Assembly (NCBI GenBank): GCA_963724195.1
Contig: CAVRTQ010000022.1
Span: 186,001-250,000, forward strand
DNA: 64,000 bases
Source: Solirubrobacter sp963724195
GTDB lineage: Bacteria > Actinomycetota > Thermoleophilia > Solirubrobacterales > Solirubrobacteraceae
Direction: 5' to 3'
Made by a program: the position numbers and the translations under genes. This document shows positions 7,612 to 15,726 of this stretch, piece by piece (the first letter of the stretch is position 1; each line of letters starts with the position of its first letter). Under the pieces are notes generated by a model that saw only the letters and a list, made by a program, of their open reading frames with translations, was not told the origin of the DNA and did no database searches.

Positions 7612-9290
7612 TCGGTAGCCGCGGCCGCCATGGCGGCGTGGAGCTCCTCTTCGCGCTCGCCGGCCTTCTCGAGTGCCCGTTCGAGCCGCGCGGCTTCTTT
7701 GCGCGCGGCCCGGACGACGGACTGGTTCGGGGTCGACCGCGTCTCGCGCGACGCGGCCGGCGCGGACTCCGGCTCACGCAGGGTCAGGTACTGATCGATG
7801 CCGCCCGGCAGGTGGGTGACGGAGCCCTCGCCGAGGAGCGCGTAGACGTTGTCGCAGACGCGTTCGACGAAGTAGCGGTCGTGGGAGACGACGATCAGCG
7901 TGCCGGGCCAGCCGTCGAGCAGGTCCTCCAACGCCGTCAGGGTGTCGATGTCGAGGTCGTTGGTGGGCTCGTCGAGCAGGAGGACGTTCGGCTCGCTCAT
8001 CAGCAGTCGCATGAGCTGCAGCCGGCGGCGCTCGCCGCCGCTGAGGTCCTTGACGAGCGTCCGCTGCTTCTCGCCCTTGAAGCCGAAGCGCTCGACCAGG
8101 GAGCCGGCCGTCAGCTCGCTGCCGTCGCCGAGGCGCGCGTAGCCGCGCACCTCCTCGACCGCCTGCAGCACGCGCAGCCCGCCGGGGATCTCGGCCGTGT
8201 CCTGGGAGAGGTGCGCGAGCCGCACCGTCTGGCCGTGTTCGACCGTCCCCGCGTCCGGCTCCAACTCCTTCGCCAGCACGCGCGTGAGGGACGACTTGCC
8301 CGAGCCGTTCACGCCGACCAGCCCGATCCGGTCGCCCGGGCCGATGTGCCAGTCCATCCCCTTCAGCAGCACCTTCGAGCCGAACGCCAGCCCGACGCCC
8401 TCGGCCTCGATCACCTTGCCGCCCAGGCGTGAGGAGGCGAACTTCAGCAGCTCCACGCGGTCGCGGGCCTCGGGCTCGTCGGCGATCATCGCGTTCGCGG
8501 CCTCGATCCGGAACTTGGGCTTGGAGGTCCGCGCCGGCGGCCCGCGCCGCAGCCAGGCGAGCTCCTTCCGGAGCAACTGCTGGCGCCGGTCCTCGCGCGC
8601 CGAGGCCTGGCGCTCGCGCTCGGCCCGCGCCAGCACGTACGCCGCGTAGCCGCCCTCGTACTGGTGCACGTCCCCGTCGCTAACCTCCCACGTGTGCGTG
8701 CACACCGCATCCAGGAACCAGCGATCGTGGGTGACGACCAGCATCGAGCCGCGGCGAGCGGCGAGGTGCCGCGCGAGCCAGTCCACGCCCTCCACGTCCA
8801 GGTGGTTGGTGGGCTCGTCGAGGAGCAGCAGCTCGGGGTGGCCCAGCAGCGTCTTGGCCAGCGCGATCCGCCGGCGCTCGCCACCGCTGAGCGGCGCGAT
8901 CGGCGCGTCGAGCCCGCGCGGGAAGCGCGACATCGACACGCCGCCCAGCAACCCGTCCAGGACGTTCCGGTAGCGCGCGTCGGCCGCCCACTCGTGATCC
9001 GCCAGCCCGCCGACCAGCTCATCGCGGACGGTCAGCGACGAATCCAGGTCGTCGCCCTGCCCGAGCATCGACAGCACGAGCCCGCCGACCCGGGTCACGG
9101 CGCCCTGGTCGGGCTCCTCCACGCCCCCGATCAGCCGCAGCAGCGTCGACTTGCCGTCGCCGTTGCGCCCGACGATCCCGACGCGGTCACCCGCGGAGAT
9201 GCCGAGCGTCACGCCGCTCAACACGGTTCGCGCGGCAAAGCCCTTCGCCACGTCTTTGAGGTTCACGAGGTTGCGCGCAGGCGCCGTCAT
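7509..9290 (-). CDS. ABC-F family ATPase (Uup/Etta-like), two ATPase domains
   Basis: A 593-residue soluble protein with two ABC domains and no membrane segments. Domain 1: Walker A GRNGDGKST near residue 42, signature LSGGERRR near 134, Walker B LLLLDEPTNHLD near 154. Domain 2: Walker A GVNGSGKSS near 330, signature LSGGERRRLQ near 430, Walker B VLLLDEPTNDLD near 450. The interdomain linker is the ABC-F P-site tRNA interaction region. The last 80 residues are a charged coiled coil (ARLERALEKAGEREEELH), as in Uup. ABC-F proteins act on ribosomes; some protect from antibiotics, but nothing identifies this one as a resistance type. The start is 25 bases from the divergent helicase. Confidence 0.92.
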   Translation of the reverse strand: MTAPARNLVNLKDVAKGFAARTVLSGVTLGISAGDRVGIVGRNGDGKSTLLRLIGGVEEPDQGAVTRVGGLVLSMLGQGDDLDSSLTVRDELVGGLADHEWAADARYRNVLDGLLGGVSMSRFPRGLDAPIAPLSGGERRRIALAKTLLGHPELLLLDEPTNHLDVEGVDWLARHLAARRGSMLVVTHDRWFLDAVCTHTWEVSDGDVHQYEGGYAAYVLARAERERQASAREDRRQQLLRKELAWLRRGPPARTSKPKFRIEAANAMIADEPEARDRVELLKFASSRLGGKVIEAEGVGLAFGSKVLLKGMDWHIGPGDRIGLVGVNGSGKSSLTRVLAKELEPDAGTVEHGQTVRLAHLSQDTAEIPGGLRVLQAVEEVRGYARLGDGSELTAGSLVERFGFKGEKQRTLVKDLSGGERRRLQLMRLLMSEPNVLLLDEPTNDLDIDTLTALEDLLDGWPGTLIVVSHDRYFVERVCDNVYALLGEGSVTHLPGGIDQYLTLREPESAPAASRETRSTPNQSVVRAARKEAARLERALEKAGEREEELHAAMAAAATDYGRLRELQADLAALAAERETLEAAWLEAAELTE

Positions 9291-9315
9291 CGGCCATCAG
9301 CCTACGATCAAAGTC

Positions 9316-11284
9316 ATGGAGGAGCTCGAGTCCGAGCAGCAACACCTGGACGCGACGTGCGCCGCGTACGACGTCGCGTTCGCCGCGTTGACCGGCCGGC
9401 GCGGCTACCGCGGGGACGACGACTACGCCAACGAGGCCCTCGAGGCGATGCGGCGCGAGCGCATCCGCGTGTACACCGAAGCGAGCGGACCGCTGTACTT
9501 CGGCCGCGTCGACCGCACCGACGGCGAGACGCTGTACGTCGGCCGCCACGCCATCCACAGCCCGACCAACGACCTGCTCGCGATCAACTGGCGCGCCCCC
9601 GCCGCCGAGCCGTTCTACGCCGCCACCGAGCGCGACCCGCAAGGCCTGCGGCGGCGCCGCCGGCTCGACATCGAGGACCGCCAGGTGCTCGGCTTCGTCG
9701 ACGAGCCGCTCGACACGCGGTTCGAGGACCACCTCACCGACGCGATCGTCGAGGACATCACCCGCCAGCGCGTCGGCGAGATGCGCCAGATCATCTCGAC
9801 GATCACGCCCGACCAGTACGAGCTGATCGCGCGCGAGGCGCAGGGCGCGCTCGTGATCCAGGGCGGCCCCGGGACCGGCAAGACCGCCGTCGGCCTGCAC
9901 CGCGCGGCCTGGCTGCTGTACGCGAACCCGCAGCTCGGCCGCGAGGGCGTGCTGGTCGTCGGGCCGAACGAGACGTTCATCAAGTACATCGAGCAGGTCC
10001 TCCCCGCGCTCGGCGAGAGCGCCGTGGAGCAGCGCTCGATCGGGTCGCTGGTCAGCGAGCCGCACGGGGAGACCGACGAGACCCGTGAGCTCGCCACGCT
10101 CAAGGGCAGCGCGCGGATCGCCGTCGTCCTGCACCGCCTCCTGTGGGGCCGGCTCACGTTCGAGGACATCGAGATCCCCGTCTCCCGCCGGGTGACCGTC
10201 ACCGTCACCGCCGACGAGCAGCGGGAGCTGGTCGCCTCGGTGCGGGAGCGCACGTTCTCCTACGAGGCCGGGCGGGAGCGCTTCCGCGAGCGCCTGGCCG
10301 GCACGCTCGCCTCCCGCCTGCTCACGCAGGACTCGCTCGCCAGCCCGGACGACACGATCAAGATCATCCGCAAGACGAAGGAGTACAGCCGCGCGGTGAC
10401 CAAGGCGTGGCCGAAGGAGACGCCGCAGGGCCTCGTCGGGAAGCTGTTCACGAACCGTGCCCGCCTCGAGGCGGTCGCGGGTGACCTGCTCGAGCCCGAC
10501 GAGATCACGCGCCTGCTCAAGGCCAAGGCGGCGACCAAGAAGCCCGACATGACGCCGACCGACGTCGCGCTGCTCGACGAGGCGCACTGGCTGATCGACC
10601 CCGGCTTCCGGCGCTTCGGCCACGTCGTCGTCGACGAGGCCCAGAACCTCACCCCGATGGAGCTGCGGATGACGGTGCGCAGGGCCCGCGGCCAGTCGCT
10701 GACGATCCTCGGCGACCTCTCCCAGCGCACCGCCGACGCGGGCGTCTCCAGCTGGGAGCGGGTCCTGCAGGAGGCCGGCGTGGACACCTTCGACGTCTCC
10801 GAGCTCGAAGTCAGCTACCGCGTCCCGCACGAGTTCCTGCAGATCGCGGCCGCGCTGCTCCCGCCCGGCGCGCCCGCCCCGCGCGGCGTCCGCGAAGCCC
10901 CGTTCCCGGCCACCGCCGTCCACACCGACGACCTCGGCACCGCCACCGCGCAGGAAGCGAGACGCCTGGCGGAGGCCGTCAACGGCAGCGTCGGCGTCGT
11001 CGCCCCGCTCGAGCACATGGACGAGATCAAGGCCGCGCTCGGCGACTTCGCCGACGCCATCCACGCGACCCTCGGCGCCGGCATCAACCTGCTCGACCTG
11101 CACGTCGCCAAGGGCCTCGAGTTCGACGCGATCGTCGTCGTCGAGCCCGCAGCGATCCTGCGCGAGCGCCCCGACGGCGGCGTCGGCGGCCTCTACACCG
11201 CGCTCACCCGCGCCACCCGCGCCATGTCCGTGGTCCACGCCGAGCCCCTCCCAGAGCCGCTCGCGACACGCCTTCGCAACCTAA
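9316..11284 (+). CDS. HelD/HelR-like UvrD-family helicase (3' end uncertain)
   Basis: About 655 residues of a superfamily 1 ATPase resembling HelD/HelR, which release stalled RNA polymerase. The N-terminus is a helical arm followed by the family block LYVGRHAIHSPTNDLLAINW and APAAEPFYAAT. Walker A is GGPGTGKTAV near residue 188, motif II VVDEAQNLTPMEL near 437, ISYRVP-like motif near 503, and motif VI LYTALTRATRAM near 637. The frame has no stop after the conserved domain; it stays open to 13047 in antisense-looking sequence. A one-base shift would end it at TAA 11282-11284, within the palindrome at 11278-11306, the end given here. The sequence upstream of ATG 9316 is only 25 bases long, between divergent genes. 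Confidence 0.8.
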
Positions 11285-11306
11285 AGGGGCCAGGCCCCTT
11301 TAGGTT
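11278..11306. terminator. Perfect 29-base palindrome between convergent genes
   Basis: Left arm AACCTAAAGGGGCC at 11278-11291, a single central A, and an exactly complementary right arm at 11293-11306. It lies between the ends of the helicase (+) and the TetR gene (-), and contains TAA and TAG triplets in several frames. It may be a bidirectional terminator or a dispersed short palindrome; no T-run is present. Confidence 0.5.
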
Positions 11307-11799
11307 CACGCGGTCCAGATGCCGGCCGGCGGGCCGGAGTCGGCGACCGCCGGGAGGAGCCGCGCGACGCGCGGTCACCGGCGGGCCGCCGTGCAGCGCC
11401 GACCAGACGGCGCCGAGCAAGGCCGCCGCGGTCGCCTCGTCCCCCACGGCGGCGGTCAGCGCGATCGTGATCCGCCGCAGCGACCGCTCCACGCGCGGGG
11501 AGGCCCCGACGCGCGCGCTCACGAACACGCAGGCGCGCGCCCGGCTCCGAGGCCACGTAGGCGTCCAGCGCCGCCGCGATCTGCCCCACGCCGCCCTCGA
11601 AGCGCTCGAGCAGCCGCTCCACCTCGGCCTCGACCGCCAGCGCGAACAGCTCCTCCTTGTCGCCCCCGCGGGCGTAGAGCGTCGGCTTCGCCACACCGGC
11701 CGCGGCCACCACGCGGTCGATCGGCGTCCCGTGCAGCCCGTCCGCGGCGAAGGCGGCGGCCAGCGCGGCGGTGTCGATCGAAGCGCGAGCCCGGGGCAC
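11306..11799 (-). CDS. TetR-family regulator, frame-broken
   Basis: An N-terminal TetR helix-turn-helix is clear: TAALAAAFAADGLHGTPIDRVVAAAGVAKPTLYARGGDKEEL in pieces, with the conserved VAKPTLYA recognition region. The frame then breaks near 11545, continues as FVSARVGASPRVERSL and ITIALTAAVGDEATAAALLG, and breaks again near 11355, ending LLPAVADSGPPAGIWTA at TGA 11306-11308. Joined, it is about 164 residues, short for TetR. GTG 11799 is the assumed start. It is divergent from narK, and two inverted repeats in the shared intergenic space could be its operators. By position it is the likely repressor of the nitrate operon; no ligand is evident. Confidence 0.65.
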
Positions 11800-11830
11800 C
11801 CGCCGAATCCTAACCGCACAGTTCAGATTC

Positions 11831-11844
11831 GACTCCGAGGAGTC
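11831..11844. promoter_or_regulatory. Inverted repeat in the TetR/narK intergenic region
   Basis: GACTCC, a two-base centre, then GGAGTC: perfect six-base arms. It lies 68 bases before narK and 32 bases before the TetR gene, so it could serve either divergent promoter. Candidate operator only. Confidence 0.4.
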
Positions 11845-11860
11845 AGCCTGCGACCACATG

Positions 11861-11877
11861 TCCGACCGGCGGTCGGA
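11861..11877. promoter_or_regulatory. Candidate TetR operator before narK
   Basis: TCCGACCG, one central G, CGGTCGGA: a perfect 17-base palindrome 35 bases before the narK ATG, the size expected for a TetR dimer. Its first 14 bases recur exactly at 51066-51079 before the purine permease gene. Confidence 0.55.
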
Positions 11878-11911
11878 ACCGCCTGCTCGAGACCCGCCAT
11901 ACGGTCGAGTC

Positions 11912-13097
11912 ATGCACTTGAGGGAACTCCGAACCGCCGGTCACGCCCCCTCCCTGGTGGCCGCGCTCCTGCACTTCGACGTCAGCTTCATGGCCTGGGT
12001 GCTGCTCGGCGCCCTCGGCGCGTACATCGGCGAGGACCTCGGCCTGTCCGCTTCAGCCAAGGGCCTGCTGGTGGCCGTGCCGCTGCTGTCCGCCGCCGTC
12101 TTCCGGGTCGCGCTCGGCCTGCTCGGCGACCGCTACGGCCCGCGCCGCGTCGGCCTGATCTCGATGGCCTTCGTGGTCATCGCGCTCATCACCGGCTGGC
12201 AGCTCGCCAACACCTACGGCGCGCTGCTCGGCGTCGGCGTCCTGCTCGGCGTCGCGGGCGCGAGCTTCGCCATCGCGCTGCCGCTCGCCGGCCGCCACTA
12301 CCCGCCGGAGCGCCAGGGCCTGGCGATGGGGATCGCGGGCGCCGGCAACTCGGGCACCGTCCTCACGACGCTCTTCGCCCCGCGCCTGGCCGAGGCGTAC
12401 GGCTGGCACGCGGTGTTCGGCCTCGCGCTCATCCCGGTGACCCTGGTGTGGGTGGCGTTCGCGCTGCTCGCCAAGGAGCCGCCCGCGCCCGCCGTCCCGG
12501 TCCGCCCGCGCGACCTGCGCAACATCCTGCGCGAACGCGACGCCTGGCGCCTGTGCGGCCTCTACGCCGTGACGTTCGGGACGTTCGTCGGGCTCGCCTC
12601 CTTCCTGCCGATCTTCTTCCGCGACCAGTACGCGATCAGCAAGGTCGACGCCGCCACGCTCGTCGCCGTCGGCGCGGCGCTCGGCTCGCTGCTGCGGCCC
12701 CTCGGCGGCTACCTCGCCGACCGGGTCGGCGGCACCACGGTCCTCACCGCCGTCTACGGGGTCGGCGCCGCGCTGCTGCTGTTCACGTCCGCGCTGCCCG
12801 CGCTCGGGCGCCACCGCCACCGCGTTCATCCTCGCCATGGGCACGTTCGGGGTCGGCAACGGCGCCGTCTTCCAGCTCGTCGGCGTGCGCTACCGGGACC
12901 GGATCGGCGTGCTCACCGGGCTCGTCGGCGCCGCCGGCGGCCTCGGCGGGTTCTTCCTGCCGACCATCCTCGGCACGGTCAAGGACGTGTTCGGCTCCTT
13001 CGGGCCGGGCCTCGGCGCGATCGCCGTCGCCGCGGCCATCGCCCTGATCACCACGATCCGACCTTCCACCGCCGCGCTGGCCGGAGCCCGGGCATGA
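11912..13097 (+). CDS. narK: NarK/NasA-type nitrate/nitrite MFS transporter, one frame break
   Basis: About 395 residues after correction. It is an MFS protein with roughly 12 membrane helices: WVLLGALGAYIGEDLGLS near the start, the loop-2 motif GLLGDRYGPRRVG, and the glycine-rich nitrate signature regions GIAGAGNSGTVLTTLFAP (helix 5) and GTFGVGNGAVFQLVGVRY (helix 11). The frame breaks near 12808, between FTSALPALG and the next helix; one missing or extra base restores it. ATG 11912 starts the product. Its stop overlaps the nirB start as ATGA at 13094. It presumably imports nitrate for the reductases behind it. Confidence 0.88.
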
Positions 13098-15409
13098 GCG
13101 TCCTCGTCGTCGGCGGCGGGATCGCCGGGCAGGCCGTGCTCGAGGCGATCCGCGAACGCGACAGCGACATCGAGCTCACGCTCGCGTGCGCCGAGCCCCG
13201 CCTCCCGTACGACCGCGTCGCGCTCTCCACCCTGCTCGCCAGCGGCGCGGACCCCGACACGCTGACGCTGCGCCCCGCGAGCTGGTTCGAGGACCACCAC
13301 ATCGAGGTCCTGCTCGACACGCGCATCGACGAGCTCACCGGCTACGACCGCTACGTGATCTGCACGGGCAGCGACGCGCTCGTCCCGCCCATCCCCGGCG
13401 CGCAGCACGCCCACGTGTTCCGCGGCCCCGAGGACTGCGCCGCGATCACCGAGCACGCGCACGGCAAGGCGGTCGTGATCGGCGGCGGGCTGCTCGGCCT
13501 CGAGGCCGCGTACGGGCTCGCCTCGCTGGGGTGCGAGACGACGGTCGTGCACCTCATGGACCGCCTGATGGAGCGCCAGCTCGACCAGGGCGCGGCCACG
13601 CTGCTGACGCCCGCGATGGAGCAGCTCGGCGTGCAGGTCCTCCTTGAGCGCAACACGGAGGAGATCCGGCCCGACGGCGTGCGGCTCGCGGGCGGGGAGG
13701 AGCTGCCCGCCGACGTGGTGGTCATCTCGGTCGGCATCCGGCCGCAGGTGGACCTCGCGCGCGCCGTCGGGCTCCAGGTGGAGCGCGGGATCGTCGTGGA
13801 CGACGCCATGGTGACGTCGGACCCACGCGTCCTCGCCGTCGGCGAGTGCGCGCAGCACCGCGGCGTCGTCCACGGCATCGTCGCCCCGATCCACGAGCAG
13901 GCGAAGGTCGCCGCGGACACGATCTGCGGGATCGGCGCCGCGTACGAAGGTTCCATCCCCACGGCGAAGCTCAAGGTCATGGGCGTCGACCTGGTGTGCG
14001 CCGGCTCGCCCGACGGCACCCGCGCGGTGGTGGTCGCCGACGACTCCAGCTACCGCAAGCTGGTCGTCGACACCGACGGCCGCACCGTCGGCACGATCCT
14101 GCTCGGCGACATCCGCGGCTCCGAGCTGCTGATGGACGCGGTGCGCACCGGCCGCGAGGCCGCCGACCCGCTCGCGCTGCTCGCCGAAGCGTCCCAGGCC
14201 ACCGCCGCCGACCTCCCCGACAGCGCCCGCGTGTGCAACTGCCACGGCGTGTGCAAGGGCGAGATCGTCGACGCCATCCGCACGCGCGGCCTCGGCTCCA
14301 CGCTCGAAGTCGTCAACGTCACCCGGGCGGGCGCGGGCTGCGGCTCGTGCAAGCCGCTGGTCGGTGAGCTGCTGGCGATCGAGCGCGGCGGCGCGGCCGA
14401 GGAGGCGACGTTCCTGTGCCCGTGCCGGCGCCAGACGCGCGAGGAGCTGGCCGCGGTGGTCAGAGAGCGCGGGATCGAGTCCGTCTCCGAGCTGTCCGCC
14501 GCGTGCGGCGCCGGCCGCGAGTGCGGCGCGTGCAAGCCCGGTCTCTCCTACCTGGTGAGCGAGATCGCCGGCAACCGCCACCGTGAGGAACGCCACGCGC
14601 GCTTCATCAACGACCGCGTCCACGCGAACATCCAGAACGACGGCACGTTCTCCGTCGTCCCGCGCATCCGCGGCGGCGTGACGAACGCCGCCGAGCTGCG
14701 CCGGATCGCCGACGTCGCCGACAAGTACGAGGTGCCGCTGATCAAGATCACCGGCGGCCAGCGGATCGATCTGCTCGGCATCAAGAAGGAGCAGCTCCCG
14801 GCCATCTGGGAGGAGCTCGACATGCCGTCCGGGCACGCGTACGCGAAGGCCGTGCGCACCGTGAAGACGTGCGTCGGCACCGACTTCTGCCGCTTCGGGC
14901 TGGGCGACGCGATGGGCGTCGGCATCGAGCTCGAACGCGCGATGGAGGGCCTGTACACGCCGCACAAGGTCAAGGGCGCCGTCACCGGCTGCCCGCGCAA
15001 CTGCGCCGAGGCGTACGTGAAGGACATCGGGCTCGTGGCCGTCGAAGGCGGCTGGGAGGTCTACGTCGGTGGCGCGGCGGGCGCGACCGTGCGCAAGGGC
15101 GACCTGCTCGCGACCCTGCCCACCTCCGACGAGGCGATCCGGGTGTCGCTGGCCTTCCTCCAGCACTACCGCGAGTCGGCGGAGTACCTCGAGCGCACCT
15201 ACGCGTACATCGCGCGCGTGGGCATCGAGCCGGTGCGCGAGGCGGTGCTCGGGAACCTCGACGCGCTGATCGAGCGGTACAAGATCGCGAAGGCGGCGGC
15301 CGATCCCGACCCGTGGCGCGAGCGCCACACCCCCGTCCACCCCAAGCAGTTCTCCGAGCTGGACTCCGAGCCCGCGCTCGTCGGTCCGCCCGCGGAGGGA
15401 GCCCGATGA
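13094..15409 (+). CDS. nirB: Assimilatory nitrite reductase, large subunit
   Basis: A 771-residue cytoplasmic flavo-iron-sulfur-siroheme enzyme reducing nitrite to ammonium with NAD(P)H. Order: FAD site VVGGGIAGQAVLEA near residue 5; NAD(P) site VIGGGLLGLEAAYG near 130; two BFD-type [2Fe-2S] segments (VCNCHGVCKGE near 377 with AGCGSCKP near 415, and FLCPCRRQT near 440 with ECGACKPG near 477); the siroheme reductase half-domain VPRIRGGVTNAAELR; and the siroheme/[4Fe-4S] ligands TCVGTDFCRFG near 595 and GCPRNCAEA near 635. All key cysteines are present. Translation is coupled to narK and nirD by 4-base overlaps. It is one of the few long genes here with an intact frame. Confidence 0.95.
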   Translation: MSVLVVGGGIAGQAVLEAIRERDSDIELTLACAEPRLPYDRVALSTLLASGADPDTLTLRPASWFEDHHIEVLLDTRIDELTGYDRYVICTGSDALVPPIPGAQHAHVFRGPEDCAAITEHAHGKAVVIGGGLLGLEAAYGLASLGCETTVVHLMDRLMERQLDQGAATLLTPAMEQLGVQVLLERNTEEIRPDGVRLAGGEELPADVVVISVGIRPQVDLARAVGLQVERGIVVDDAMVTSDPRVLAVGECAQHRGVVHGIVAPIHEQAKVAADTICGIGAAYEGSIPTAKLKVMGVDLVCAGSPDGTRAVVVADDSSYRKLVVDTDGRTVGTILLGDIRGSELLMDAVRTGREAADPLALLAEASQATAADLPDSARVCNCHGVCKGEIVDAIRTRGLGSTLEVVNVTRAGAGCGSCKPLVGELLAIERGGAAEEATFLCPCRRQTREELAAVVRERGIESVSELSAACGAGRECGACKPGLSYLVSEIAGNRHREERHARFINDRVHANIQNDGTFSVVPRIRGGVTNAAELRRIADVADKYEVPLIKITGGQRIDLLGIKKEQLPAIWEELDMPSGHAYAKAVRTVKTCVGTDFCRFGLGDAMGVGIELERAMEGLYTPHKVKGAVTGCPRNCAEAYVKDIGLVAVEGGWEVYVGGAAGATVRKGDLLATLPTSDEAIRVSLAFLQHYRESAEYLERTYAYIARVGIEPVREAVLGNLDALIERYKIAKAAADPDPWRERHTPVHPKQFSELDSEPALVGPPAEGAR

Positions 15410-15726
15410 CCGCGATCGCCAATGCCACCTGGACCCTCGTCGGCCGCGTCGAGGACGTGCCGCTGCTCGAAGGCCGCACGACCTCCGTCGACGGCCGCCG
15501 GATCGCGATCTTCCGCCTGCTGACCGGGTTCGCCGCGATCGACGCGCACTGCCCGCACGCGGCCGGGCCGCTGGCCGACGGGATCGTCGCCGACTCGTGC
15601 GTGACGTGCCCGCTGCACGGCCGGCGCTTCGACCTGGAGACCGGCCTGGCGCTCAACGGGCCGGAGTCGGTCGCCGTGCACGAGGTCCGCGTCGAGTCCG
15701 GCGAGGTCTGGGTGCGTCTCTCTTGA
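15406..15726 (+). CDS. nirD: Nitrite reductase small subunit, Rieske-type
   Basis: A 106-residue Rieske-fold protein, the small partner of NirB. The cluster ligands are visible as CPHAAG near residue 46 and CPLHGRRFDL near 66, matching C-x-H and C-x2-H. It lacks the longer loops of dioxygenase ferredoxins, as usual for NirD. ATG 15406 overlaps the nirB stop and has GGAGGGA 6 bases upstream; its own stop TGA overlaps the TTG start of nasA. Confidence 0.93.
   Translation: MTAIANATWTLVGRVEDVPLLEGRTTSVDGRRIAIFRLLTGFAAIDAHCPHAAGPLADGIVADSCVTCPLHGRRFDLETGLALNGPESVAVHEVRVESGEVWVRLS

Noticed and set aside
9151..13047. A 1298-codon open frame covering the helicase and most of narK
   Set aside because: Only the first 2 kb encode helicase motifs; the remainder is antisense or out of frame to TetR and NarK and has Arg/Ala/Pro-rich shadow composition.
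12890..15340. An 816-codon minus-strand open frame opposite nirB
   Set aside because: The sense strand is an intact NirB with all cofactor motifs; the antisense frame has no recognisable domain.
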